A stretch of 50,351 nucleotides of DNA from Heterostelium multicystogenum (GCA_003667245.1 RCNN01000320.1:1-50351), one strand, 5' to 3'; shown: positions 11,365-23,893, counted from the stretch's first letter. Numbers and translations: made by a program. Notes: generated by a model not told the origin, from the letters alone.

Positions 11365-11831
11365 CTAATACGGCGTTGTAGTATTTTTTGCATACATACT
11401 ATTAGTATTACTATTGTTGTTATTGTTATTATTATTATTATTACTGAGAGTATTGGTTTTTTGTTGGAATAGCTTTAAGATCGATTGTTTTTTCTCTTGT
11501 TGGGTTTTGAATCTTACAAATACATAGACTTTATCCATATTGTTGAGGCAGTCTTTAACTTTTGAATTTACAGGGAGAGGGATCTGATTACTATCTTTAA
11601 TAATCAAAATCTTAAAATGTACAGCATAATTAGAATATAACTCTTCTTCTAAATCTATAAATATAAAATAATAAGTATTGAGAATACAGGACATCTGTGC
11701 TCACTGATAATCTTACATTCATATAGAGATTGAATCTCAAGGTTGGTATCATTGATGCATGTTAAAAATCTAAAAGTTCCATATATTTCAACTTGAAGAC
11801 GTAGTACAGAACACAAAGAGTTTGAATGCAT
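11365..11831 (-). CDS. Small two-exon protein, unknown
   Basis: Exon 1 (11717-11831) and exon 2 (11365-11654) join in phase across a 62-bp intron to 134 aa. The first 90 residues alternate hydrophobic and polar residues (VEIYGTFRFLTC, then VHFKILIIKDSNQIPLPV, then KVYVFVRFK), a pattern reminiscent of a beta-grasp/ubiquitin-like fold; that is inference. An Asn run and a Ser/Thr-rich tail follow, typical of dictyostelid low complexity. I do not recognise the family. The start is chosen at the ATG nearest the conserved-looking block; a longer in-frame upstream extension is hydrophobic and looks like leader DNA. Confidence 0.6.
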
Positions 11832-13173
11832 ATGATTAGATAGATAGAAGAGAGTATATATAAGGGAAGTTGTGGAAAGAAATAATACAATGTAATGAAT
11901 CAATGAATTTGAAGTGAGCCTATTTGTGCAAGAATAAATAAATATAATCAAATGCTGTGTTTTGACAAAAAAATGTTTTTTAACTTATTTTAGCGTCAAA
12001 ATTAGATGAAAATTTGTTTTTACGAAACATTTGCATCTTTGTCAAAGAGGGGTCTTGTAAAGTGTAACAGGGGTCATTTATTAATACTATCTTCAAAGTT
12101 GTTCCAAACATTTTTCACCTTAGAGAAATATCATTTTCAACCTTAAGTTCTGTGACCATCACTTTGAACTAGAAATGGCACAAATAATTTAAACAAATGA
12201 TTTCCCTGCAAAGTACAACGTAACCAAAAACTGTAGCTTCAACACAAAAAAAATTGGTAAATAATATTATGTTTACCAAAGTTATGGATTATGTTTTAAA
12301 GACAAATACTTTTTTTTAAGTTTCAAATAACAATGCAGTAAAAGTCCAACTAATGGGGGAAATGTTACAGATATTTCATTAAGAATAACAATATTTTCTT
12401 TTACTGACTGGTGATTCCAATCGAATATTTTCCACCATTACAATAACTATAAATATAACCTTACCATTTTCAGATCTCTTTTTGATCTAAAAAGAAAAAA
12501 AAATTGTGTTCATTTGGGATTTCATCGATTTCATTAAAATCTTCCAATAGGTTATTTTGAGAATTTTTTTACTACAAAACAGTACAAATTTAAAATAAAA
12601 ACATGCAGAGGATTCAAATCAGAATAGCAATTTATTAAATCTATTGTGTTATTGGTTGAGATCAAATTTTGTTATTTTTTTTTACGGTAGTATTTTACAG
12701 ATTCTTGTGATCACATGAGGAATAGAGCAAAGAAACAAAAATACTTTGAATTGGTGTTGGTGTGGTTCTGTTTCAATTCCAATAGACAATGTTCATACTA
12801 AAAGCACTGGTCGTTGTTCGCAAGTTCCGCAAACATAATCTTAGGCACTGAAAGCATCATCAACGATTTGTTTTTCACAGACTCTTTCACTTTACTAGTT
12901 GACTCACCTCAAATCTCTATTTTATGTTAAATCCACTTACAAGTAGCGCATCTCAACTTCACTGTCATTTATTTTAATGAATGATCTATCAGTTTAAGTG
13001 TTTATATTTCTCCCACAGAACACTGCTCATCCAAATTTAACTTAAAAGAGATCATCCATTTCATTATAAAGATAGCCTTCTTGTCACAGTATTCACCAAA
13101 TCACCAAAGCACCAAAGATTTAAAGTGATCCATACATTAAATTGTTGTAAATAATATTTATAATTGCATTGTT
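11832..13173. other. Long intergenic region with no visible gene
   Basis: About 1.3 kb without a credible ORF, tRNA or repeat. It must contain divergent promoters for the genes at 11831 (minus) and 13174 (plus). Homopolymer A/T tracts are common; I see no conserved element. Confidence 0.6.
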
Positions 13174-15565
13174 TTGTATATTTATAAAATGGATCCTACA
13201 GACATGGAAAATATCAGTAATAGTAATAATGACAATTGTAATAATAATAATAATAATAATAATGCAATGAGTGAAGAAGAAAGGATTGCTTATTATAATA
13301 GATCAAATGAGGTGATTATTATTGATCAAAAGCCAACTTTTGTTTTTGTAGATTGTGATAGTAAATCGATCTATGAAAATGACAAGCCAAATTTTTTAGA
13401 CACCAACAACAAAAGTACAAATAGTAATTTAAGTAAAAGTGTTGATAAAAAAGATAATGGTATTGAGTTAAATAGTCAGAATAATAAACAACTAAATGAA
13501 AGTGATCAGCATCATAAATATCAAATACCGCTACCCAGTTTCATCAAAAACAGCAAATTGATGTCTCGTTATGCAGATAAACTTATTCCAAAGTTTCCAA
13601 AATCCATAAGAGATAGAATAAATCCATTTACATTAATATTTCTTCATAGAAATAAAGATGTAAGATCATGTTGGGGATTACCTAAAGTCGGCTGGTCAAC
13701 CGATATTAAACCCTCTACTAAATCCGCTGCAAAAAAAACACAACAATTAATACAGGAACAAAATTTACCACCACATTTCATTCATCGCAATGATCCTGTC
13801 CTTGATAATTTACTGACTGGTATGTCTAGCCAAGAATTCCAAACTTTGGTTAAGTAATATTCTAACATACTATTTTCATAGAGGGACAGTTTGAAAGATA
13901 TTTCAATATAATTTGTAAAAAGAAAGTCAGAGTATTAATAGCAGTGGCAACTCTTATGCAAATTTTTCTTACACTGTTTACCTATCTCAAGTTTGGAAAC
14001 TATATATTGAAGAGGGATGCAGGTATTACAACAGAGCTTGTTGTTACGGTGATTGCCGCTTTTACAGTCATTGTTTTTCCAAAAACAACCAGCAGAGTCG
14101 AGGTACTCTACTTACAAATTCTGTTGCTGACGAACAACATTACCAGAATATGGTGGGAGGATTGGGTATGTATAAATAGTTGTTCTTCTCTTTATATTTT
14201 CCACTAATATTCATTGTTCTACTCCACAATATTAGTTTCCGCCATATGAGCCATCATATCAAATATTTCTATGGATTAATTTTTCTGTGCCTACTGCTAA
14301 GTTTTGGAGATCTTTTATCACTGGATTCATTGGAATTTTAGCATTGGTAGTGATACGTTTGTTACAGAATTATGATTCCACAACCAATATTTTAGTTTAT
14401 CAAGGTGGTAGTTACCTGCTATATCATATTGCTGTTGGATTTGGCTCTCGTTTAAACGAAATTGCCAACAAAGCACTGTTTGCTGAGCTTGTACAAGCAA
14501 ATCCCGCACTACCTGCACACAAAACCTATTATATTTTTGAACGCTACTACGACCGTATTTGCAACCGTTTCACTCAGCGATTCCATGACAAGGAGATGGA
14601 GAATGGATTTCTAAGGTTCTACTCATCAGAGTCAATCATAGAAGTTGGTGTGGTCATGTCAACTGTAGTCACATCCGTTTTCTATGTGATCCAGGATATC
14701 AAATACCACAATTCGAACATGCTACTGTTATTTCTGATCCTCCGTTTTGTTGTGATTGTGCCAAGTACCTTATCACTGTTGTATATCTCCATCATACGTA
14801 AAAAAGAATCCACACCGTGCCGATTTGCTAGCACTTATTGTGTTTATCATCCAGATCGCAGCACAATGTATCATGTTTAAAGAAGTACGGTCGTGGGAGG
14901 GCACACTCTACTACCTTGGTGGAGTTATGCGAGTTTTGACATTGGGAACATCTCAGTTGTTTTTCCTATACCTAGTTGTGCTGTTACCTATTAGCTTTGC
15001 CATATTACCAATTGCTATCATTCAATATGGTAGCTTAAACACCAACTATACATTGTTCTTTGTTATTTTTGCTGCTATCATAGCATGTTTCTCTTTGCTT
15101 AGAGAAAAAAATCAAAGACTTCGTTACTTGGTACTAAATCATGCACATGCTATTCTTAAAGACGCACAAATCCAACAAGTTGCCATCACGACCAACGCCA
15201 CTAACAAAGAACATTCAGCTATCGACATAGACTTTGATACTAATATTATTAATAATAGTGTCACTGATATCGAGCTCAAAAGACTAGATGATAATTCAAA
15301 GAATGATTTATCAATTGCTACCTGTAATAATAGTAATAATAGTCTAAAACAATATCAGTTGCATCAAAGTAATAGTAGTAATAATAATAATATTAATAGT
15401 AGATCACATGACGACTTATCTTCGTCTTCTAACTCCTCATTGTGCTCTGGTTCGACTCCACATCAAAACAAAGGAAAGAAGAATATTCTTCAACATCCAC
15501 AACTCAACATGTCAAACAACAGCGCAGGAGTAAACAATAGCACTGGAAATTTAAGTAATCAATAA
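13174..15565 (+). CDS. Multi-pass membrane protein, unknown family
   Basis: Exons 13174-13848, 13884-14165 and 14236-15565. The N-terminal 110 residues are Asn/Asp/Lys-rich and soluble. About six hydrophobic segments follow, beginning VLIAVATLMQIFLTLFTYL and ending VIFAAIIACFSLL, with a soluble loop around YIFERYYDRICNRF. The C terminus is Ser/Asn/Gln-rich. The reading frame breaks at an A6 run (14800-14805); reading five A's restores continuity into the last membrane segments, and total exon length is 1 mod 3, as one extra base predicts, giving about 761 aa. I do not recognise the family. It could be a dictyostelid-specific six-transmembrane receptor or transporter. Confidence 0.75.
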
Positions 15566-15953
15566 ACTTGGTTATTTTAATTTTTTAATTATAAACTTTG
15601 GTTGATTGATGTTGAACATTTGTTTTTGTATCAAATACTACGAAAGGGAATCTTCACAATTATCAAGTAAACCGCCCACACCACTTCTTATCATTAGATT
15701 ATATAAGATGAATTGGTTTTCAGTTTAGATTTGAAAAGACAAAGTGACATCGAACTCAGAAAACTCAAAGATATACAGTTTGATCTGCAATCTCATAGAT
15801 GATCACGACAGAATTGACAAGCCCAAAGATACCATATGCCAATAAAAAATGTTTCATTTTTACACACTTTTATCTCATTCATGAATTTCATACATAAGAG
15901 TGAAATCAAAATACCAAAATATTTCTTAATTTTAATGTACGAGTGATCAACCA
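15566..15953. other. Intergenic, MED31 upstream region
   Basis: About 390 bp of AT-rich DNA between the membrane-protein stop and the MED31 start. No motif is called. Confidence 0.5.
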
Positions 15954-16637
15954 ATGAATTTAGAAGATGAGAGTAACACTGATACTACATTTAACAATGC
16001 GGTATTAGGGGATGAGGAGCAGACCTCTAATGTAAACACAAGTGTATCATCAAATGAAAATAAATCACCTACCAGCATGCTCGAAGATACACCCACCACT
16101 GAGGCTGATCAACTTGCTGAAGAGGCAAACAATCAGAGATTCATGATGGAGTTGGAATTTATACAGTGTTTATCAAATCCTCGCTATCTAAATTGTAGGC
16201 TTGATTTTAATTAATGACTAAACAAGATCTAATTTGTTAATGATTATTATAATAAAGATTTAGCACAGAACAGATACTTTCAAGATAAAGCATTTGTAAA
16301 CTATTTAAACTATCTTCAGTATTGGAAGCAACCAGAATATTCAAAATTTATAGTGTATCCTCAAAGTCTGTACTTTTTTAGATCTTTTACAACAAGAGAA
16401 ATTCAGACAAGTAATATTCATATCTCGATCACCAAAGAACACAAACTAATACTACTTTTCTTTCAGGAATTAATTCATTTAATGTTTACAGAGTATATAC
16501 ATGAACAGCAATTCTATCATTGGCAATACTATCGACAAAATAGAATGGCTTCTGCAAATAATATGCAACCAAACTTAACTGAAGAACAGCAACAACAACA
16601 ACAACAACCAATGATTACTGAACAAAACAAACTATAA
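15954..16637 (+). CDS. med31: Mediator complex subunit 31 (Soh1)
   Basis: Exons 15954-16194, 16258-16410 and 16467-16637. The family signature is unmistakable: RFMMELEFIQCLSNPRYLN, LAQNRYFQDKAFVNYLNYL, YWKQPEYSKFIVYPQSL and HEQQFYHWQYYRQNR. In the second exon the frame changes at a T6 run (16374-16379) between YPQSLYF and the LLQQEKFRQ block that matches metazoan ELLQ..FRKEL; five T's would restore it. Summed exon length is 565 nt, one more than a multiple of three, in agreement. About 187 aa with a short acidic N terminus and a Gln run at the C terminus. MED31 is a small middle-module Mediator subunit acting in RNA polymerase II transcription. Confidence 0.93.
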
Positions 16638-16778
16638 TAAATTATTGTAAATACCCAACATTAATAATTGATTGGATTTGTGTATTGATACACTAATATA
16701 TCAAACTAATCTATATCTAATCAATCTACATGATGATTAAGATATAGGTAGAGATAGTTTATTGTTGTAGGAATGTAA

Positions 16779-18085
16779 TTAATCATCTTGATTGATTTGA
16801 TGATAAGCAACATCTGGGGATCCTGGAGTGGAACCTCTAATCTTTGAAACAATAAACAAAGCACCATCCTTAACATATCCTCCGAAACCAATCCAGCTGT
16901 TATAATTTGGAAGTGCATTTGCAGACAAAGGTTCACCTTTTACTTTTACATTGTATATGAGTCCACCTGCAATATAGACGGTTGAGCACGAGAACAAACT
17001 GAAATACATTTATTAATTAGTATGATGGCAGAGTTTAATTGTTGTATATTTGTAACTTACATTATGACAAAAATCCATCCACCACTGATACCTTGCTTGG
17101 AATGTTGTGCTGGTGGAAGTTTGCAGCCTGCTGCATATTGGATAGATGATGGTTCACGTGGGCCCGATGGTAATGCTGCTGGTGAGTATGTGAGTGGCTC
17201 ACGTGCAGTAAGTGAGAGATTGTAGTATACCTGCGATCTATAATAGTAGAAATTGCCAGAAAATGCCTGTATGAGAGACTCTACAAAATCCAAGGCAGTT
17301 TCATTTTTTTGGAGTTGCATCTTCTCGTAGAAATTCATAAGTTGGTCCCATGTCTCTGGGTCTTCGGGATCAGTGATAGCATATGGTTCTTTTGTGACAT
17401 AGAGTGTGATAAAAGTCACGGGATGGTGGAGTGGTCGATGCTTCTGTCATTTGTCCTCCAAGGTTGTACAAAGTATCGAAAGTTGCCCATACAAAATCGT
17501 TACAAATTGATGAGCTCAAATACAGCTCCAGGGTATTGTTGTCACGCACTTCAAACAGATTATAGAATGGATTGGTTTGGTTGTAGAGCTCTGCCCAACA
17601 TAAATACTTGGCAAATATTTCACCGGTAACGGTCATAATATACTGCTGACCACTACTCCAGTAGGATTGATTAAAATCTGTGTTGAACTGGACGATTCCA
17701 TTGCTTAGCCATATGATATCCTGTGTCGTTTCATTGACCACAGGGAAAACTGCACCCAAAATACTTGGAGATGCTACATAGTCCAAAGTAAAGCTTTGAT
17801 GTGATTCACTGCAAGTCCAATGTGGGGTGAAAATAATAATTAATTCAATGCCTGATATGATTGTTCATTGTATAGAATTTACTTACGTTGCATAAAAATA
17901 GACACCAGAGTGAAATGCTTTAAAATTTTCAAGCAAGTCACCAAACATTGCCTTCAAGAGTGGTGCCTCAACGTAGTAAACCTCAATGTCCTCTCCATAT
18001 TCGAATGCACATACACTGTTGAAAGGTTTTTGTTTGAGAATGTCAATAACAATAGAAATGTGATTGTATAATAGATGATGTTCAT
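16779..18085 (-). CDS. CLN5-like lysosomal protein with C-terminal membrane segment
   Basis: Exons 17887-18085, 17061-17808 and 16779-16998, about 388 aa. It opens with a signal peptide (MNIIYYTITFLLLLTF). CLN5 hallmarks follow: CAFEYGEDIEVYYVEAPLL and KAMFGDLLENFKAFHSG, VTGEIFAKYLCW, SSICNDFVWATFDTL, TLYVTKEPYAIT and ESLIQAFSGNFYYYRS; several N-x-S/T glycosylation sites are visible. Unlike human CLN5, it continues into a hydrophobic segment (GGWIFVIM across the last intron, then STVYIAGGLIYNV) and a roughly 50-residue tail (WIGFGGYVKDGALFIV) resembling the juxtamembrane and tail of mannose-6-phosphate-receptor-like proteins. Two indels are inferred: a T5 run at 18027-18031 missing one base and an A4 run at 17411-17414 with one extra; they cancel, and total length is divisible by three. 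Human CLN5 is linked to neuronal ceroid lipofuscinosis. Confidence 0.85.
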
Positions 18086-18728
18086 TTCTTTATATCTTTA
18101 TGATCAATTCATTTATAGCAATGTTAATGGTTTATTGATTGTAGGAGCGTGAGTTTTGCTTATTCCTTTTTTACTTTTGTTTTTTTTGCTACAGTCGGAT
18201 TTCTTTTAAAATAAAGAAAAATCAAAAATTGAAAATTCTTAAAACATGTGGCTGATGGATGAAGGTGTGTTGTTACGACAATTGTTTCCTTTTTCACTTG
18301 TTTTACAAATATCTTTACACTTTGAAGAAGGATTTTTGCAATTCCAAAAAAGAAAAAATTCAACTACAAATAATCTCTTTATGATAACCATTTTTCAATC
18401 TTAATTTAAGATTAACCATTTTTTTATTTATAGTTAGAATTGATCTTTATCATCATCAAATAAAGAACCATGATCACTGATTTCACCAAAATAATGTCTT
18501 AGTTTGATAGTTGGAAGTTGTAATAAGAAATGGTTTGAGATAAAAATACTTTTTGTATTTATAACTTATGAATTCTATTGAGTGCGTAGACTTCCAATTT
18601 TAATTTAAGAAATCTCCCAATTGTATGACAAAAATCATAAAAAATTTTAAATTATGCAAAACCGAATGAAATAAAAACAGCAATTTGATAATTATTATTA
18701 TTATTATCACTCTAGTGAACTGTTTAAG
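18086..18728. other. Intergenic, divergent promoter region
   Basis: About 640 bp between the CLN5-like gene (minus) and the tRNA isopentenyltransferase gene (plus). AT-rich, with Lys/Phe-rich chance ORFs only. An ATT repeat at 18690-18707 lies just before the plus-strand start. Confidence 0.6.
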
Positions 18729-20491
18729 ATGTACTATCTAAGAGGTAGTTGTAAACAATTGTTCCAACTTAACTTTAACAATGCATCGACCAATATTACT
18801 CTAAAATTTCCATTCCTTAGAGATGCCTACAAAATCGGAACTATGTATCATACATTAGGTTATCACTCCTACTCTTCTATTTCTACTAATAGCATATCAT
18901 CAATGGTCGATTCATCATCGATGGAGTTGAAAAAGAAGATCATGGTAATCAGTGGATCGACTGGAATAGGAAAGTCAGACATGGCTGTCAAGATTGCAAA
19001 GAAAATAGGTGGTGAGATAGTCTGTGCCGACAGTGTACAAATCTATAAACATTTAAATATAGGTAGTAACAAAGGTCGAATCGACGAAGTACCTCATCAT
19101 CTATTTGATATATTAGAGCTCAATGATGACTTCAATGTAAAGCAGTATTATGAATTGGCAATGAATACGATCAATGATATCTTATCGCGTGGGAAAGTAC
19201 CTGTAGTGGTTGGTGGTTGTGGTTTTTACATTGACAGTCTCATCAACGGAATCATTGACTATCCCATACACATTGAGGAAGAACGAAATACAATTACGAT
19301 GATAGCAGAGCGTTTGCGAGCAGAAAATAACTGGTATAGAGTGTAAATACTAATAAGTTTACTTTGCATACAATCTTACTAATGATCTATTGTATCACTA
19401 GAGCATCGATATTAAAAGATATAGATCCCGATTCAGCAACAAAAATCAATAGAAATGATTACTTAAGACTAGCAAAGAGCTTCTATGTGTATTCCCAAAC
19501 TGGTTTGAAATACTCTGATTTTAAGAAACAACGTAGGTAATCTCTGTTGGTGTGGTTGTTAATGAGAAACTAATTCAAGCTTTATACAGAGAAGGAGGTT
19601 AATGATAGATATGACTTTAGATCTTTTTATATAACAACAAGAAGAGATTCATTGATGCATATTTTGAACCACAGATGCGAAATGATGATCCAAAATGGTT
19701 TGATAAAAGAAGTTGTTGAAGTACTTTTAAATGGTCTATCTCCCCACTCACAGGTTGCAAGATCAATTGGATATAAACAAAGTATCAACATTTTGCTTAC
19801 ACCAATGGATGTACGTTGTTTATTAAACTTAATAATGCATGATTTTTCTGATACTGATAATTCATCCAATTTTCATAGAAAGAAATAGGTATAATAGATA
19901 CAATAAACTTTTTAATGGAATTTCAATCGGCTACAAGATCATATAGTAGGAGACAAGCAATTTGGTTTAAGAAGAGTCCAGTAACAAGATGGTTAGCTCT
20001 TCATCCATTACCACCTGAATTTCAAAAATATATACCACAAACTTCTGCCAACCTGGCTGAAGATTCGATTTGCAGGTGCACAGCCAGGAAGCGGAAAATT
20101 CTTGTTTGACCCCTTCATGATACAGCAACCAGTTAAGCCAACGATTGACACAATAATTGAACAATTCAATATGTCTCGCTACCAGTTTGAATCATCGCGC
20201 GATGAACAACTCGAATTAGAGTTAAAAACACGAACAAAGAAACAAGAACAAATTTGCCGTGAAATTGCACACGAATTTCAATTGTTCACATCAGAAACTT
20301 CCATCAGACCACTTACAAAGCTAATTAATAGTGGACGTTCCTATCTCTACAAGCAACGGCCTGAGCTTTTTAATTCAATTCTCAATCCACATCTTGCTCT
20401 GAAAGAACAAGAAAAGAATCAAGAATTGCTTCAACAACAAATCGCTGGATCAGATCAAAACCAAATAGAAAATGGAAATTGGACACAATAA
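18729..20491 (+). CDS. tRNA dimethylallyltransferase (MiaA/TRIT1 family)
   Basis: Exons 18729-19342, 19402-19532, 19590-19810 and 19879-20491. A mitochondrial-type leader of about 65 residues precedes VISGSTGIGKSDMAVKIAKK (P-loop), ADSVQIYKHLNIGSNK (the catalytic Asp region), HHLFDILELND, VVVGGCGFYIDSLI, DIDPDSATKINRNDYLRL, and AYSRRQ-type FQSATRSYSRRQAIWFKK. The donor at 19343 is the only one that keeps frame. In exon 4 the frame shifts at A5 (20024-20028), joining PPEFQ to LLPTWLKIRFAGAQPGSGKF and a 130-residue Gln/Glu-rich C terminus that I do not find in standard family members. Total length is 1 mod 3, consistent with one extra A. The enzyme installs i6A37 on tRNAs reading U-starting codons. 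Confidence 0.87.
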
Positions 20492-20571
20492 ATGAATAAC
20501 TAGATCCTTCGAGTCAACAATAGGATCAAGCATTTTAGTTGAAATACATTCTTATGGTGTTACATTAACTA

Positions 20572-21003
20572 TTACTGATTTTCTGATTTTTGTTCTGTTG
20601 TTACTTGATTTTGATTGGTGTTGTTTGGTTGTATATTTGCATGGTTCATCAAGTCGCTAATTGATTTATCGAGCTCATCTATTCTGCTTCCCATTTCGTC
20701 AACTATTTTCAATGACGATAAATAATTGAATTTATTAATAAACTTGTTGGTGTTTTCAATCGCACTATCAAATACATACTTCTCTTTAATATAGAATCAG
20801 ACATTGATTCAAATCTAGATTGCTGTTATTAGAGTTGTTAGCTTAGAGATCTTTCATTTCAGGTAGACTTGCAAATCAATACAAACCATTTGCTCTAGTA
20901 GTGTTTGCACAAAAGTTGACATATCGAGAGCATCAGCTTGCTGCTGTGCTTGTTGTTGTTGCTGTTGCTGTGGTTGTTGTGCTTGTTGATTCTTTTCATC
21001 CAT
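20572..21003 (-). CDS. hsbp1: Heat shock factor binding protein 1 (HSBP1)
   Basis: Three small exons (20887-21003, 20780-20822, 20572-20702) splice to 96 aa. The central block DMSTFVQTLLEQM, then RFESMSDSIL, then IDEMGSRIDELDKSISDLM aligns along its length with metazoan HSBP1 ([36 protein letters not shown]). Hydrophobic heptads form the trimeric coiled coil that in animals binds the HSF1 trimer; HSBP1 also contributes to WASH complex assembly in Dictyostelium. An N-terminal Gln run precedes the conserved part. Convergent with the upstream tRNA-modification gene (81 bp between stops). Confidence 0.92.
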
Positions 21004-21663
21004 CTTGATATTAAATATTGTATTGTAAATGTACTACTTTTGAATACAAATCTTTAATTAAAGGAGTCGTGTGTTTTTTAGTATTTTTTTAAAAAAATTT
21101 TGAGTTGCAATAAATATTTTGAATATACATTGAGCACAATAATGGTTATCTTCCAGGATGGATAGTAATAATTAATTATATAAGTATTCAACTATAGAAA
21201 TATAAAATACCTATTTTGGAAGTTCGAAAAATTACAAATATTTTATATTGATAAATTTAATTAATTAAATTATAGTTGGCAATAAATGGCTAAAAGGGCA
21301 ATTCATCGTTAATCATAGATTTTCGTGAAAAAAACCTTTTAGATTTCGAAATTTCCCACACACTTGGTAGCTTTGATAAAAAACAAACCACCACCCACCA
21401 TCATTAACCTGATTCAACATTTGATGATTATTTATTCACTAATTATTATTATTTTAATTTTTAATATTAAGCAACCAATATTACGGGTGGCTGCTAGCAT
21501 CACTTACTATCATTCATAATCGTCACTCATAATCACATCATCAAAAACACCTTCATTGTGATATTGTTTATTTATGTATATATATATATATATTATTGTA
21601 GTTTAAATTGAATTTGCCAATTTAACTATTCTTTATTATACAGTCGGTACTCAGCAACCAACA
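21004..21663. other. Intergenic, divergent promoters
   Basis: About 660 bp between HSBP1 (minus) and the CBM20-USP gene (plus). Contains a TA dinucleotide run near 21575-21592 and long AT tracts. No gene seen. Confidence 0.6.
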
Positions 21664-23893
21664 ATGAAAAAAAGGATAATTATAAAGTTTTATGTTCAAA
21701 AGAAAGTTGAGTATGGTCAATATTTGAAGATTGCTGGTTCAGTACCTGGACTTGGATTCTGGAAACCAGAGGTTGGCATTGAGATGAAGTGGACCGAGGG
21801 AGACTGGTGGATTGGAGAATATCACTGTGAGGGGTGTCCCAAGTTCTTTGCCAAAGAATCAATTCAAATTGGAGCCTTCATTTGGTTTGATGAGAAGTCA
21901 AGACAATGGTGATGATTCTGACAACGACAGTGCTAGCTCCACTCCCACTAGTAGTAGTGGATCATCTTTCCACCTGAACAGCAATCAGTCACTTTCACCT
22001 ATCCTCAAGGGTATATCGCCACAATATATTGACATAGAGTACAAGTATATACTCTATGGCAACTACCAAACATGTTGGGAGTCTGACCGCAATCATAAGG
22101 TATCTTTTATGCTCTGGTCTGACCCAACCAGCAATTCTGCCGACGATATCTTCATTGAGATTCGAGATGAGTGGAATGGTGGTAATGGTGTTTGTCCCAC
22201 TCTTGACTTCCAGTCGAATCAACCAATACTTCCCCTGTTAGACCATCAATTACAACTCAATAGCTACCAGCAACAACAACAACATCATCAGTCATCTACA
22301 ATGTCATCAAATTCTACTTCATCATATTCATCATCACCCAGCAGTACAAGCAGCTTCTACCAGCACAGAAATAGCCAATATATGATGTTTGAGCGTGAAT
22401 ACTGTTTCTTACACCCATTGGATCCACATCCACTACCTATATATCCAGCACAGATTTGTACATTCATTGTCACAGACGAAGGCAATACTGATTGCCATTC
22501 TATTCTACTTGTTAGTCAGTTCTTTGGCTCTGATCTACAAAATTCCATTCAAATGATACCTATTGCTCAAGTTGGCATACCCTACACATTATGGATTGGT
22601 CAGCTTTATGCACCTCAACCCATCAAGTTTGAATATAAATATGTAATTATGAGTAACAACAATTCTGGTATATACTGGGAGAAAGGAACTCGTATATTCT
22701 CATCTTCTACGCAAGGACCACGTCTCTTGATAAACAACGACGGACCACTCAGAGTGTCAGACGCATCAGCATCATGGGTTCGAACAGGACTAGTTGGTTT
22801 AGCGGAATCCGATAACAACTGCTCATTGCTATCCGTCGTTCAGTTATTGTATCACATATCGCCATTGAAACAAGTAAATATGATGATCTATATTCTTAAT
22901 AGAGAAGCAATCAAACTAACATTGAATCGTGATAGGTTTTATTAAAGTTAAGAGGTCGAATAGGATTTCCATTTACTCAATGCTTAGCCAATATATTCAC
23001 CACAATGGAAATGGGTTCGCAAACTACCGAGCTAAATCCACTTCAGACCATGATAGGTCATTGTTCAGACTCTGCTGAAATTTTGAATATTATACTCTGT
23101 TCATTAATAGAAGAAATCTCAAGAGTGAGTTGCTATTTTCAATCGTTTTGAAGCATATTATTAATAATAGATGTACTTTTAGATATCAAAGATAACAAAC
23201 TACGAGCAGAATATATGTATAAATCAAATATTTGAAGGTGATTTATCACAAACATCGGTTATTTTGGACAAACAAGGTAATATAGAGTCAGTTCGAACAC
23301 ATAATGAGAAGTTTGTAAATATAATATTGCCTGTCAAAGGTTTTCATGTCACTAGAGGAGTCACTTAAAGTCTATCAACACAACATTGAAGTATTTTGGT
23401 AGCAATACATTTGAGACTATCATCACATTTGAGAATATGCCAGATATCTTTATCATACAACTCGATCGTACCGACTACCAACAAGAACATCATCGTACAG
23501 TTAAGGTCTGTGATCGTTTTACTTTTCCTAAGAAATTTCATACCTGTGAATCAAACCAAATATCGAATCAAAGGAATTTTGTGTCATACTGGTTCTTTAC
23601 AAGAATCCTATGATAATGGTCATTTCTATCTCTATATTCGTAGACGTAAGCAATGGTTTAAATGTGATGGTTCCAATATATCCTACACATCGCAAAAAGA
23701 TGCCTATCATGATAGTTTTGGTGGTAACACTGATAAACAAGCTTGTAAGTTCTAAATTTATTAATTAAGCTTTTCAACCATCTGGAGTGCTAACGGTCGT
23801 TTTGTTTTATTAGATTTATTAATATATGAAAGAGCAGATGGTCATGATCATAACAAGAGTGCAAATAACAATGAAGACACAACTTTAGCATAA
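21664..23893 (+). CDS. Starch-binding (CBM20) domain fused to ubiquitin-specific protease-like domain
   Basis: Exons 21664-22873, 22936-23124, 23183-23744 and 23814-23893, about 678 aa. The N terminus has CBM20 features: KFYVQKKVEYGQYLKIAGSV, GFWKPEVGIEMKWTEGDWW, then after a Ser/Asn-rich insert IEYKYILYGNYQTCWESDRN. A second similar domain (FIVTDEGN, PYTLWIGQL, FEYKYVIM, IYWEKGTRIF) follows. Then comes a USP-like fold: SDNNCSLLSVVQLLYHI (Cys box, with Cys), GRIGFPFTQCLANIF, DIFIIQLDRTDY, and a His box CHTGSLQESYDNGHFYLYI, with WFKCDGSNI and YLLIYER. Four single-base excesses in G4 (21831), T4 (23341), T4 (23394) and T3 (23536) account for every frame change, and total length (1 mod 3) agrees. 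It would be a glycogen-binding deubiquitinase if both domains are active. Confidence 0.8.

Noticed and set aside
17022..17629. Plus-strand ORFs across the CLN5-like gene
   Set aside because: Shadows of a conserved minus-strand gene with matching splice sites.
18160..18363. 67-codon Phe/Lys-rich minus ORF
   Set aside because: Composition of AT-rich spacer; lies in a divergent promoter region.
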